The translations under genes were made by a program, and so were the position numbers. Under the pieces are notes generated by a model that saw only the letters and a program-made list of their open reading frames with translations, was not told the DNA's origin and did not search any database. Below are positions 9,740 through 19,189 of a stretch of DNA of 40,481 nt, in pieces. Source of the DNA: Guillardia theta CCMP2712 (taxonomy: Eukaryota > Cryptophyceae > Pyrenomonadales > Geminigeraceae); contig NW_005434416.1 of the NCBI RefSeq assembly GCF_000315625.1, forward strand, positions 4,847-45,327, in the 5' to 3' direction. Each line of letters opens with the position of its first letter. The first letter of the stretch is position 1.

Positions 9740-10057
9740 ATGTGTTTGTCTCTGACATTTGACCTCCAGTTCTCCGACATCGTGCACGCTCAGGAGCTGT
9801 ATAGCACTTACACTATCAGTAACACCTGGGAGCCCTATTTCGAATCCAAGTGGCCCACTACTACCATCAGCAACAACAGATGGAATGATGGCAACAGGGG
9901 AGCCTCTTGGAACTACGGTGACAACTTTGGCGGAGGTAACGATTACCGCACCGATCACACCATCTTCGGCAACTATGGTGTCACCGACAGTGTTTACAGT
10001 GGAAGCAACCCAATCAAGCTGTGCTCTGGCACGCACAACGCTGAGTGCTCCGGATAA
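9740..10057 (+). CDS. Small conserved protein of unknown function, paralogue 2 (105 aa)
   Basis: Paralogue of 5149-5433 with the same start context and the same C-terminal block (IKLC-x-GTHNAECSG). It carries a larger, divergent segment after FSDI (HAQELYSTYTISNTWEPYF) where copy 1 has a shorter one. Coding identity is visibly lower than that of the flanking non-coding DNA, with many amino-acid replacements (for example QKRVSG against NRWNDG). AATAAA lies about 60 nt after the stop. Function is unknown; a Gly/Asn/aromatic-rich secreted or surface protein is a guess. Confidence 0.6.
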   Translation: MCLSLTFDLQFSDIVHAQELYSTYTISNTWEPYFESKWPTTTISNNRWNDGNRGASWNYGDNFGGGNDYRTDHTIFGNYGVTDSVYSGSNPIKLCSGTHNAECSG

Positions 10058-10475
10058 ACATAAACATCGGATGCAGACGGTTGATGCCAACCTCCCCACT
10101 CACACTGGGAACGAGAGACTAATAAACGTCTTTCTATTCTATTACCTACATGTCTCTCTTGTACGTGCGAGCGTGATGTGAACATGGCTTACGAAGCCTT
10201 GAAGACGATGAGAAGCTTGTCTCGAGCAATCGTTATCACACAAGCACACACCAGTCGATGTGACCTGCCTTGACAGTGATACTCGCAAGGGCGACAGCAC
10301 CGATGGCTGCGAGACAGAGCCTGATGTCTGCTTGCCTGCTATCATCACTGATGAGTGTGCGAGGCTTGTTGTGGGTGTCGGCAGGTGCTGCCAGGTCGAT
10401 CGCAGGGATACCTGGGAGAGCAACACGAGGCTGAACGGCTGAGTCGTGGCTGCACCGTTGAGCGAAGCTTATCGG
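10058..10475 (+). repeat. Highly conserved 3' flank of the duplicated gene (copy 2)
   Basis: Second copy of the block at 5434-5830. It has a slightly longer Cys-containing open frame (10260-10442), because a small indel near 10378 keeps the frame open. Confidence 0.8.
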
Positions 10476-10619
10476 ATGAAGATGATGTTCTGGAGATGAT
10501 AATGTTAATGATGATGAAGATGTAATTGATGATGTAATTTCTGTTGTTTCTTGTTTTGTTGATGATGGAGGACTGAGGAGGAGATCATCGGATAATGATC
10601 ACGGTTTTTCATCAGACAT

Positions 10620-12000
10620 CCGAGTATAAAATGCTGTCACTGTGACATACTGTCCAAACGGGTCCTGCAGCTTCTGTCTCCGAACCCTGATACATCCGAC
10701 CGGAGCTAAAAGCCGCCAAAGTTGAATTACTAGTTAGCAGCTTCACTGTTACCCTGTGAATGCTCGACATGCAACCTCGATAGACTCGTAGAAGCATCGG
10801 GCTGCTGAGTCACTAAGACTGAGGGATCTTAAAGATCATCAGGGATCATGAGGCACATCGGATGAGATGCTAAGCTTGTTGAACTGATCATACCGTAGTA
10901 CTGATCAGTAGTACTAGTAACTGAGCCGCTGACTTGATACGGGCCTGCGGCGGCCCGGGTCCGAGTCAGTGGACTCCGAGTACCGTACACTTGTGACATC
11001 ATGACTAGCACCGTGATGAGTGGCCCAGCACAGCCTGGCTGCACACCGTGGCACCAGGCTTCCTCCGGGAGTCCGCCGGTCCGGTCGGATCAGTTCGAAG
11101 TCCAGGCTCGGAAGTTCTCAGATCCGATCGGATCGTCGGCCACCGCGAGTCCGAGCGGGCCCCTGAGTCCTGCTCAGCCATGATACCGGGTCACTCTGTT
11201 CGCTGTCAGAGTCTTTTCTCTTCCGGTCCTGCTCAGGCTAGCCCGCCCGGGCCCGGACCGGGCCCAGAGTCACTGCCGCCTGGCCGCCCCGGCCGGGCCG
11301 CCGCGGCCCGCCGAGCCGCCGCGCCGACGCCTGGCTGCCGCCGAGCCTCGGAGTTCGGAAGTGACTTGCAGAGCTGACTGCTGACAAGACGAAGGGGGGC
11401 AGAATAGTATTAAGCGTCGCCAGGAGATCTGAAAATAATTGTTTTCAAATTAATTTTTATTGGCTGACAGAGATACTGAAAATTTTCTGTAATATATTGG
11501 ATTGAGAAAGTATTAATAAAAGTTTTCCTATATAAAAAAATCCATTTTTAGCTAATCTTCTTCATTACTACGGGTGTTCCTATAACCCTTTAGCTGAAGG
11601 AGTTAAATTCAAAGCAGTTCCTTCACAACCCGAGTTACATTGCTGACCGAACCGCCGTGATTTTACTATACCGAACCCCCTATTTGACCTTGAACTACCC
11701 GGCCCTATGTATGATGACAGAACCCCCAAACGCAAAGTACCCCTTATTCCAAGAGCTTCACCCCCAACGGGGTGGGGGTGAAGTAAAGAACCTTTCTCCA
11801 TAGAGCAAGCGAGAGGAAGAGGAGAGGACGACGAAGTCGAAGAGGAAGAGGAAGAGGAAGAGGAAGAGGAAGAGGAAGAGGAAGAGGAAGAGGACAGGGA
11901 AATCAAAGAGGGGATAGCATTGCACAGAACAAGACTGGACACGCGGATTCTAGCATATCAGGTTACTGTCTACTGTCTGCTGTGATAAGATTGGTGGGAG
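10620..12000. other. Intergenic: GC-rich island, then AT-rich segment, then (GAAGAG)n
   Basis: 10850-11390 is a GC-rich island with many CCGGGCC palindromes and GTAC/CAGT words. 11400-11570 is strongly AT-rich (poly-A and TTAATT words). 11838-11893 is a (GAAGAG)n tract. A 9-bp self-complementary motif (CACCCC...GGGGTG) sits near 11760. No gene could be supported. Confidence 0.4.
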
Positions 12001-12077
12001 AACTTTTTATTGGAGTAGCCAGAGGGATATAGCAACGTAAAGTGAAAGCCCAAGTTAACAGAGTATACCAGCGCGCA

Positions 12078-12704
12078 ATGGAAGGAATGCAACTGAACGT
12101 CGACGGTCGGTACTTGCCGGAAGCTTTGGACTGGGGGTTCGATCATATTCCCAACGAACTTCATGGCTTGCAACATGCCAAGGCTGTCGAAACGAGGCAG
12201 AAAAGACTGGACAAGGAGGAAGAGGATGGACCTGTGGCGGCAGAGGCGATGAGCCATCGGCGCGACGTTGGAGGGGATCTCTCGTGCGAGGGGCTGAAGA
12301 GTAGGTCGCCAGAAACATTTGCTGCCATGTTCTGCTCAAGGTTCGACGATGAAACTGAGGGGGAGAGGCTAGAGAACGTCTTTGCGAGTGAAAGTTACAA
12401 CACCGAGCTCGGATCAAGCGCAGAGAAGGATAATCTTGACGAGTGTGGGAAGGATTGGTTGGAGGGGAAACTGGATCTGGATGCAGGAAGCGACGAGGAG
12501 GACGAGGAGGACGAGGGGGAGCTTCTGACGGCCTCAGAGAGGAGAACCTGCCTGTATCAGTCTTCTTTCCGGTTGGGAGGAGCACCAGAGAGGAAGCAGA
12601 TACAAGGTAGCGGATCTTTCAGGAGCCGATACAACCGGGAGATTGGCAAGTCAATCACCGACGCCTTCATTGGCCTGATACAGCACTCGAGCCACTGTGA
12701 ATGA
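12078..12704 (+). CDS. Hypothetical acidic protein (208 aa)
   Basis: Long open frame without introns from the first in-frame ATG (12078) to TGA. The frame is open back to about 12042 without another ATG, so an upstream exon is possible. The N-terminal part (LPEALDWGFDHIPNEL) looks ordered; residues 139-147 form an acidic run (DEEDEEDEG); the C-terminal part is basic with predicted helix (GKSITDAFIGLIQ). AATAAA begins 6-7 bases after the stop, consistent with a gene end. No family is recognised. Confidence 0.5.
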   Translation: MEGMQLNVDGRYLPEALDWGFDHIPNELHGLQHAKAVETRQKRLDKEEEDGPVAAEAMSHRRDVGGDLSCEGLKSRSPETFAAMFCSRFDDETEGERLENVFASESYNTELGSSAEKDNLDECGKDWLEGKLDLDAGSDEEDEEDEGELLTASERRTCLYQSSFRLGGAPERKQIQGSGSFRSRYNREIGKSITDAFIGLIQHSSHCE

Positions 12705-12959
12705 CAAGAAAATAAACTTGTAACGCAGTCCCTTTCGCACTCTCTCTCCGCCTCCCTCCTATCCCGATCTCTCTGTACTCTTCCCCGTCCCCTTCGCACT
12801 CTCACTGGCTCTCCCTGTCATCATTGTCGCCCTCAAGGAAGAGGAGCATTGGGAGTGATGGAGTGGGCCCTGGTGGATGGTCAGAAACCTCAAAGGGAGG
12901 AGTAACAAGAGGAGGGCGTGAGACGAAGCGAGTTGTTGGAGGGTACCTGATCTTCATCG

Positions 12960-13146
12960 GAGGTTTCCCTTGCGGAAAGCATTCGGTAAAGATGATTTCA
13001 ATGAGCTGGAGAAAGGTAAGGAACTCGCAACAGCAGATCCGAGTAGCAGAGCGAGTAGAAAGACTGAGAAAAGAAGCCGAATGCCGGAGAGAAGAGAGAG
13101 AGTCAAGAGAGGTTTTGGAAGAGGGCAAGGGGGTGGGGGAGATTTA
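12960..13146 (+). CDS. Possible coiled-coil exons
   Basis: KAFGKDDFNELEK (ending 13015 at a gaaag/gtaagg donor) can be joined across a 34-nt intron (13016-13049) to a charged helix (RVERLRKEAECRREER) that ends with a stop near 13146. Phase is preserved and the joined peptide reads as one coiled coil, but 34 nt is shorter than other introns here and no start was found. Treat as tentative. Confidence 0.25.
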
Positions 13147-13149
13147 AGA

Positions 13150-14790
13150 CAGCAACACAACGATGCAGAGTTTGGCGGACCTGCTTGAACTTTGACCGTA
13201 GATACAACTGCCACCAAGATAAGAGTAAAAGAAACAATGATCATAACAAGGATATCATGTGGTGTGTGCGTGATGATGATGTCTGAGCGGACGATTGAGA
13301 TGCTTTGACGATGAAGACTCAGAAGTCAAGGAAACTGAATGGGACACGTAGAAAGAAAAGACGTGAACGAGGACAAGAAGGGCGACGAAAAAGATGAGGA
13401 GGAGGGAGAGGGAGAGGGAGAGGGAGAGGGAGGAGGGAGAGGGAGGAGGGAGGAACCTGCAATTCATGTGTCTGTTCCATGAAGTAAGTTTTGTCTCCAG
13501 GAATGTCGTCGACAGCCTTTAAACGGGTGAGATGTTTGTCTCCCTCTCTTTGCCTTCACCTCTGCTACTTTCTCGTCCACCAGATCCATCCCTCCTTGAT
13601 CTGACAGACGTCGCAGTCAGATGCAACATTCAACGACTACCATGCTGCTGCTACCATGCTGCTGCCTCAGCCTCCTCATTTCATATCAAGCCTACTTCTT
13701 ATTGACCGCAGATTCTGCTTTACTTCCTCCCCTCCTGACCGACTCCCCCCTCTGCCTCCCAGGCTCCTCCTTCTCCGCTTGTCTTCACCTTCGGCGAGAG
13801 TATCGGTGAGCGAGTGGTAGAGGAGGAAGGCGACGATTCTGCTGCTAGTCAAACTTGACGGGCATCAAACAGACTCACTTGAGGTTGTTGCTGTCAACCC
13901 TGCTGGGAACTGTGTTGGGCCCGATGTTGTACTGAAGTCACAACCATCAACATCGTCTGACACCCTTTGCACCATCACGATCCCTGCTGCTGCTGCTGCT
14001 GCTGCACCTCCACCTTCCGCCCCCCCTCCTCCCTCCTCTTCCTTTCCTTTCTTTTCTCCTGCTGCAACCCCGTTTTTCCGTGCTTTTAACTCTCTATACC
14101 TTCCAAGGAGTCAGAGTGAGCTGGAGGATGAGAATACGAGTGAAAAGAAATTGAGCCATGAGAAACTTTGCCTGCAACCAACGTCAAGTCCTCCCTTCCC
14201 TTACGTTTCTGTCTGCTCCTCCTCCTCATAATCGTCTTCTCCTCCTCCCTTTCTTCCTCTTCCTCATTCAACGTCCTCTCTTGCTCCTTCTGCTGTCCCC
14301 TTTATCAATTCATCTCGTTCTTCACCTTCCTTCCATCAATTTCTCCTGCTCTCATGGTTTCCCAGTCAAGCTCGAGCACCTGAAAAGTGTCATCAAAAAT
14401 AACTCCAGGCTGAGGAGAAGGTGCAGGAGGAGAAGGAGGAGGAGGAGGAAAAGGAGGAAGGGAGGAGGAGGAGGAGGAGGAGGAGGAGGAGGAGGAGGTG
14501 CAAAAAAAGGGGGGGGGAGGTGGAGGTGCAAGAGGGGGAGGAGAGACTTGAGAAGGGCAGGTCTGACAATGTTGAGTTGATGATGAAGGTTTGGAGTGGA
14601 GAAGGGGATCAAGGAGAAGAGGGAAGACAGGGAGCAGGAAGAGGAATGGATGGCAAGAAAACCTTCTCTTCGACCGGCATGAGATACTTTTCAGAGGATG
14701 CAGTCAAATCGCGAGAGCTCCCCTGGATGGATGGTTTGTCTGGATATTTCTGAGAGAAAATGTGAGCAACCGAGCGGGAAGTTGGGATAA

Positions 14791-14827
<37 letters not shown>

Positions 14828-14844
14828 GATGATGATGATGACGA

Positions 14845-14916
<72 letters not shown>

Positions 14917-15235
14917 TGATGGGAGGGAGGAGGAGGAGGATGGGAGGAGGATGGGAGGAGGAGGAGGGGGAAGATGAGAAGAATGATGAGAATGGCGATG
15001 ACGAGAAGGAGTTTCTGCGTCATTACCTGTCTGTGTGCCACCAACCTGCGAAGAAACTCGACGATAGCTGAGGGAATTTTATCCTGCCAATTTACTGAGA
15101 GGATGAACAGCAAACAAATGGATAGAGACATGCCAGACACAACGAAAACTTTGCAAAAGAGGAGGATGAGGATGAGGATGAGGATGAGGAGCAGGAAAAC
15201 GAGGAGCAAGAGGAGCAGGGACATGACGATGAGGA
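13150..15235. other. Low-complexity region with scattered possible exons
   Basis: It contains (GGGAGA)n at 13403-13450, (CTG)n at 13984-14003, (GGA)n at 14425-14500, (GTT)n at 14791-14829, (GAC)n at 14848-14903 and (GAGGAT)n at 15160-15190. Fragments that read like protein are SELEDENTSEKKLSHEKL (about 14115-14170), LEHLKSVIKNNSRLRR (about 14371-14418) and MRYFSEDAVKSRELPWMDG (about 14680-14735), all on the plus strand. They may be exons of one gene with swollen introns, but no continuous model could be built. Confidence 0.3.
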
Positions 15236-15335
15236 NNNNNNNNNNNNNNNNNNNNNNNNNNNNNNNNNNNNNNNNNNNNNNNNNNNNNNNNNNNNNNNNN
15301 NNNNNNNNNNNNNNNNNNNNNNNNNNNNNNNNNNN
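15236..15335. other. Assembly gap (100 N)
   Basis: Exactly 100 N bases, flanked by GGA/GAT repeats, so the gap is most likely a scaffold join of standard size across a collapsed microsatellite. Confidence 0.98.
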
Positions 15336-15354
15336 TAGGAGGAGGAGGAGGAGA

Positions 15355-15391
<37 letters not shown>

Positions 15392-15425
15392 GGAGGAGGA
15401 GGAGGAGGAGGAGGACGAAGAGAAC

Positions 15426-15461
<36 letters not shown>

Positions 15462-15500
15462 GAGGAGGAGGAGGAGGAGGAGAGGAATGTAGTAGTTATG
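15336..15500. repeat. Compound microsatellite (GGA)n (ATG)n (GGA)n (TAG)n (GGA)n
   Basis: Consecutive triplet blocks: AGG, then about ten ATG (15359-15389), then AGG, then about eleven TAG (15429-15461), then AGG. No coding is expected. Confidence 0.9.
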
Positions 15501-15821
15501 CAGCAGTGATGAGTGAGGGGATGGGGAGGAGGACCTGTGTGCATGCTGTTATGAGAGCATTGATGATAGCTTTACATCGAGTTCCAAGCTTGAGGACTCG
15601 AGCAGTAACGTCACTCTGATATGCCATCAGCGAAAATCATCCGCATCCCTTCTTCCTCCTCCCCGTCCTCCTCCTAATCCCCATCCCTCTTAACCCCCCC
15701 TCGCGACCCTTCTTTTCCTCTCCCTGCCATTTACCTCCTCCTCCTCTCTCTCCCTCCTCTCTCCTCTCCCGCCTCCTCCTCCCCCTGCTCTCTTCCCCTC
15801 CCCTCCTTCTCGCTTCGCTTT

Positions 15822-16534
15822 CTACTGACCTCCGTCAGCCCAGTTTTCCACAAGCTTCCCTTGAACGGCGGCATGATCTAAGGCAGAAGGCTCAGCAGCA
15901 CAAGGGAGGGGAGGAAGAGGAGGAGGAGGTCGAAGAGCAGAGGAGGAGGAGGAGGACAAGGGAAGCAGATGAGGAGAGGAGAGGCTTGAAGAAGTGAAGG
16001 AGCACACCCGACACAAACGCATGCGTGAAAGAAAAGAACGGAGTGACAGAGGCAGCACAAGCAACACAAGGCGCAGAGCAAGATGTACGGACATAAGGAG
16101 GATGAGGAGGACAGATGACGAGGAAGAGGAAGAGGAGGAGGAGAAAGTGAGAATAGAAGCAGGAGATAGGGGGAGGAGGGAAGGAGAGAGCCCATGGTGC
16201 AGGAGATTGAGCAAGGGCAGAAGCAGGAGGAGGGGTAGGAGGAGGAGGGGAAGAAGGAGGAGGGGAAGGAGGAGGAGGGGAAGGAGGGGCAGGAGGGAGG
16301 GGCCAGGGGTAGAAATCACCTCTAGAGAAACACCAGACTCGAAGAGAAGAACGTTGATGACATGCTGACACACCTGCCGCGATCCAATGACCTCCTGTCC
16401 CTGTCCCTGTCCCTGCCGCTGCTGCCGCTCCTCCTCCTCCTCCTCCTCCTCCTCTTCCTTCTGCTGCTGCTGCTGCTGCTGCTTCTCTCGCGTCTGCTGC
16501 CGCAGCTGCCCCCGCTCCCACTTCCACACATTGT

Positions 16535-16566
<32 letters not shown>

Positions 16567-17121
16567 TCCTCATCTTCCTCCCGCTCCTTCTCCTCATTGC
16601 TTGTCTCACCTTTCTCAACCATGATCGCGATATGTCGAGGTATTCCTTGATTTCCTCCATCCTGCTCTCGTCGCGTCACTTGAGCTCAAAGTTGATCTCA
16701 CCGACTTGATTTCATCCCCATCGTCCACTGTCTCCTCCTTCGCCACTTCCTCCTCTTCCTCCTCCTAGCCACCATCACACTGTCACAACCGCATCATCGA
16801 CTGATTGCACAACCTCTGCCTGCGTCAGCGGCAGAGACATCACGGAACTTCTTCTCGCAGCCGCGCGTGTCTGAGAAGGGGAGTGAGGAGGAGAATGAAG
16901 AATAAGGTCAAGACATCACATCGTTTGTCGCTTCCTCCGCTCTTCTCATGTTCTCTCTGTCCTTCTTCACTTTCTCCACAGCTTCGTTGGCAACCTTTCC
17001 CATTGTTATTCCCCCACCTCCCCACCCCCCGTCGGTTCTCCTCCTCCTCCTCCTCCTCCTCCTCGGCCACCGTCTTTGCTTCCACACTGGTCTGTGCAAT
17101 CCGCTGGTTCAGATTCAAAAC
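15822..17121 (-). CDS. Multi-exon coiled-coil protein (partial model)
   Basis: Minus-strand exons that join in phase: 17121-17071 (VLNLNQRIAQTSVEAKT), 16994-16920 (VANEAVEKVKKDRENMR...), 16870-16814, 16764-16702 (EEEVAKEETVDDGDEIKS) and 16661 onward (IPRHIAIMVEK...). Introns between them are about 40-76 nt. The last exon then continues through a (AAGGTC)n-encoded KVKVKV run, poly-Gln and poly-Glu, to about 16320. A terminal piece (EPSALDHAAVQGKLVENW) ends at TGA/TAG at 15822. A further upstream exon (GSVRQLQDE, about 17265-17300) is likely. The product is a charged coiled coil of unknown role. The microsatellite-coded middle may be partly intron. It may be the 3' half of the gene at 17841-18572, since only a (CATCAG)n-bearing stretch separates them. 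Confidence 0.45.
16520..16566. repeat. (CCTTGA)n hexamer tract
   Basis: Six to seven copies of a TTGACC hexamer, coding for KVKVKV on the minus strand if translated. Confidence 0.85.
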
Positions 17122-17650
17122 CTGCAGGATGAAGGGATCACACATCCTTTATACATCCTACGTTCCCCCCTCCCCCCTCTGCTCTGCTTCTCTCCTGGCT
17201 CCTCTCCTCCCTTCCTCGCTGCTTCTCTCGATTCCCCCCATCAACCAACTATCCCTGTCACCTCATCCTGTAGTTGTCGAACGCTCCCCTGCTGTCGATT
17301 TTGTGGAGGGACGAAGTTCTCTGTCAGAGAGGTTCAGCGATGGAAAGGCATAACGAGACTCATCGAGCAGCAGCGGACGAGTGGAGGAAGGACCTTTCAG
17401 TTGTTTGTTTGCTCAAGGAGAGCCGGGGGAGAGACAACGAAGTGGAAATGAGAGGTAAGAAGGAAAAGCAACGAGGATGAAAAGGAAGCGGACAAAACGA
17501 GGACAAGAACAAAAGAGAACGCATGTGAGCAGGATGAGCAGGTCGAGAAGGCGAGAAATCAGCTCACGTTTGTTTTCTCTTGGAGTGTTGTCCTGGTTGA
17601 AGCCACGAGGTTGTGAAGTCATCTCCAAGATATATCGTCAGCATACGGAT

Positions 17651-17783
17651 CAGCATCAGCATCAGCATCAGATCAGCATCAGCATCAGCATCAGCATCAG
17701 CATCAGCATCAGCATCAGCATCAGCATCAGCATCAGCATCAGCATCAGCATCAGCATCAGCATCAGCATCAGCATCAGCATCA
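17651..17783. repeat. (CATCAG)n hexanucleotide repeat
   Basis: About 20 near-perfect CATCAG units with a variant break near 17670. It lies between two minus-strand coiled-coil gene models and is probably intronic or intergenic. Confidence 0.95.
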
Positions 17784-17840
17784 ATATAAGCATACGGATC
17801 AGCATAAGCATAAGCATACGCATAATGACCATGATCATCA

Positions 17841-18572
17841 TCAGCAGCAGCAGCTTGTCGTCGCATCACCATCATTATCGACATCGCACAACTTGAAAGT
17901 TACCGAAGGATCAGCGATTGCGGTATCTGCTGCTCTACCTTCTCCTAGACCCCCTCCTTCTCTCCATCGTTCACCTGCTCCACCACGAACTGAATTCTGA
18001 TCTTTCATCTGTAAATTTGCTTCAGGATTTGAATCACAGCACGATCATTGAAACGGCGATGACAAGAATCGAGGAGAAGTACCATGTATGCCATGAAGAT
18101 CGACTGCATCTGGAGGGACTGAGCGAGGATGAGATCAAGTTTGCTGGACGTGCTGTCTTGCTCCATCTCCTCTCCTTGTTCTTCTGCTCTCTCCTCCACA
18201 GCTTCAACTCTCGTCATCTATCAAAAGCTCTCAGCCGGGGTTGACCTCCTTCTCACAACCTGGGATGTCTTCTTCGCTTCCATCAAAGCTATCCTCAGCT
18301 GTTTGTTTGCCTCCTCAATCTCCATGAGCTGCATCTTCTTATTCTGCAGCTCCGCCATGATCTGATTATTCGTCAGGTTCCTCCTTTTTCCGGTCAGAGT
18401 CGCGAACCTCCTGGTGCGAACCTCCATCCTGCATCGTGAGCCCTTGCTTCGATCGCTCCTCCTCCTCCCTCTGTAACGCCATGCTTCTCTGCTTCTCCGC
18501 ATCGAGGCGCTGCCGCATGAGCTGTAGTCTCATGCGTGTGACTTTCTCAAGGATTTCCTTCTCCTCCTGCAT
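17841..18572 (-). CDS. Four-exon coiled-coil protein (189 aa)
   Basis: Exons 18572-18408, 18361-18260, 18217-18083 and 18008-17841 join in phase 0 across introns of 46, 42 and 74 nt, giving 190 codons with the stop. The start is [11 protein letters not shown]; the frame is open upstream to an acceptor near 18601 (ARQREERRA), so the true start may be earlier. Exons 1-2 are a continuous coiled coil ([17 protein letters not shown], then [20 protein letters not shown]). Exon 3 has an acidic linker and a helix ([19 protein letters not shown]). The C-terminus ends in three cysteines. No known family was recognised; a structural or scaffolding role is a guess. Confidence 0.5.
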
Positions 18573-19189
18573 AGCTCGTCGCTCTTCCCGCTGTCTTGCC
18601 TATGTGATATTCCACATCCACCACTCGCCTGTCATCCCCGCATCTTCATATGCTGCATGGTTGGTTTGGAAGATCAATTCCTCCATCTAAAGCTCAGCAT
18701 GTCAAGCGCCGCCGCAGCAACGGCCTTGATCAAGCCATCGCACCGTGTGGGGTTCCCCGATTGCCGGGCCAGTCATATGAGAAAAGTCCGCCTCAGGAGA
18801 ATATGTTTTATCACAATGAGAAGAAAGGCAGCATGAAACATTTAGTGTCTGAGTTAGGATAGTGATTATTTCAGTGAGGGCAGTGATTGACCGGCTACTA
18901 CTCGGCGGGCCTTGCCGGTGCCGCTCCGATGGCTCTTCATTACAACTATACTACTACCCCACCCACTACTACAATACTACCCCACCCTCTAGGCTGGCTA
19001 GAGGGATAACAGATACAAAAGTTTTTCATCCACCCCTACCCACTCCCTGCCTTTGCTATCAGGCTTTTTACGGTCGATAACTACGGGTCATCTAGCATGG
19101 AAGTTAAAGGGGTAATCGGCACTGCAGGGTAGGGTATAGATAGGTCGAATGAGGGGGTGGGCGTTGCCCTTGAAAGGCGCAAGCGGATC
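18573..19189. other. Intergenic, between divergent genes
   Basis: The divergent arrangement (coiled-coil gene on minus, acyl-CoA synthetase on plus) means that both promoters should lie here. The segment has ACTACCCCACCC-type repeats (about 18950-18985) and TTTTTCATCC. No clear TATA box was identified and no gene is supported. Confidence 0.35.

Noticed and set aside
14691-15544. Long frames rich in His, Arg, Gln, Asp or Ser, some crossing the N gap
   Set aside because: They come from triplet repeats, and one bridges 100 unknown bases, so no coding claim is possible.
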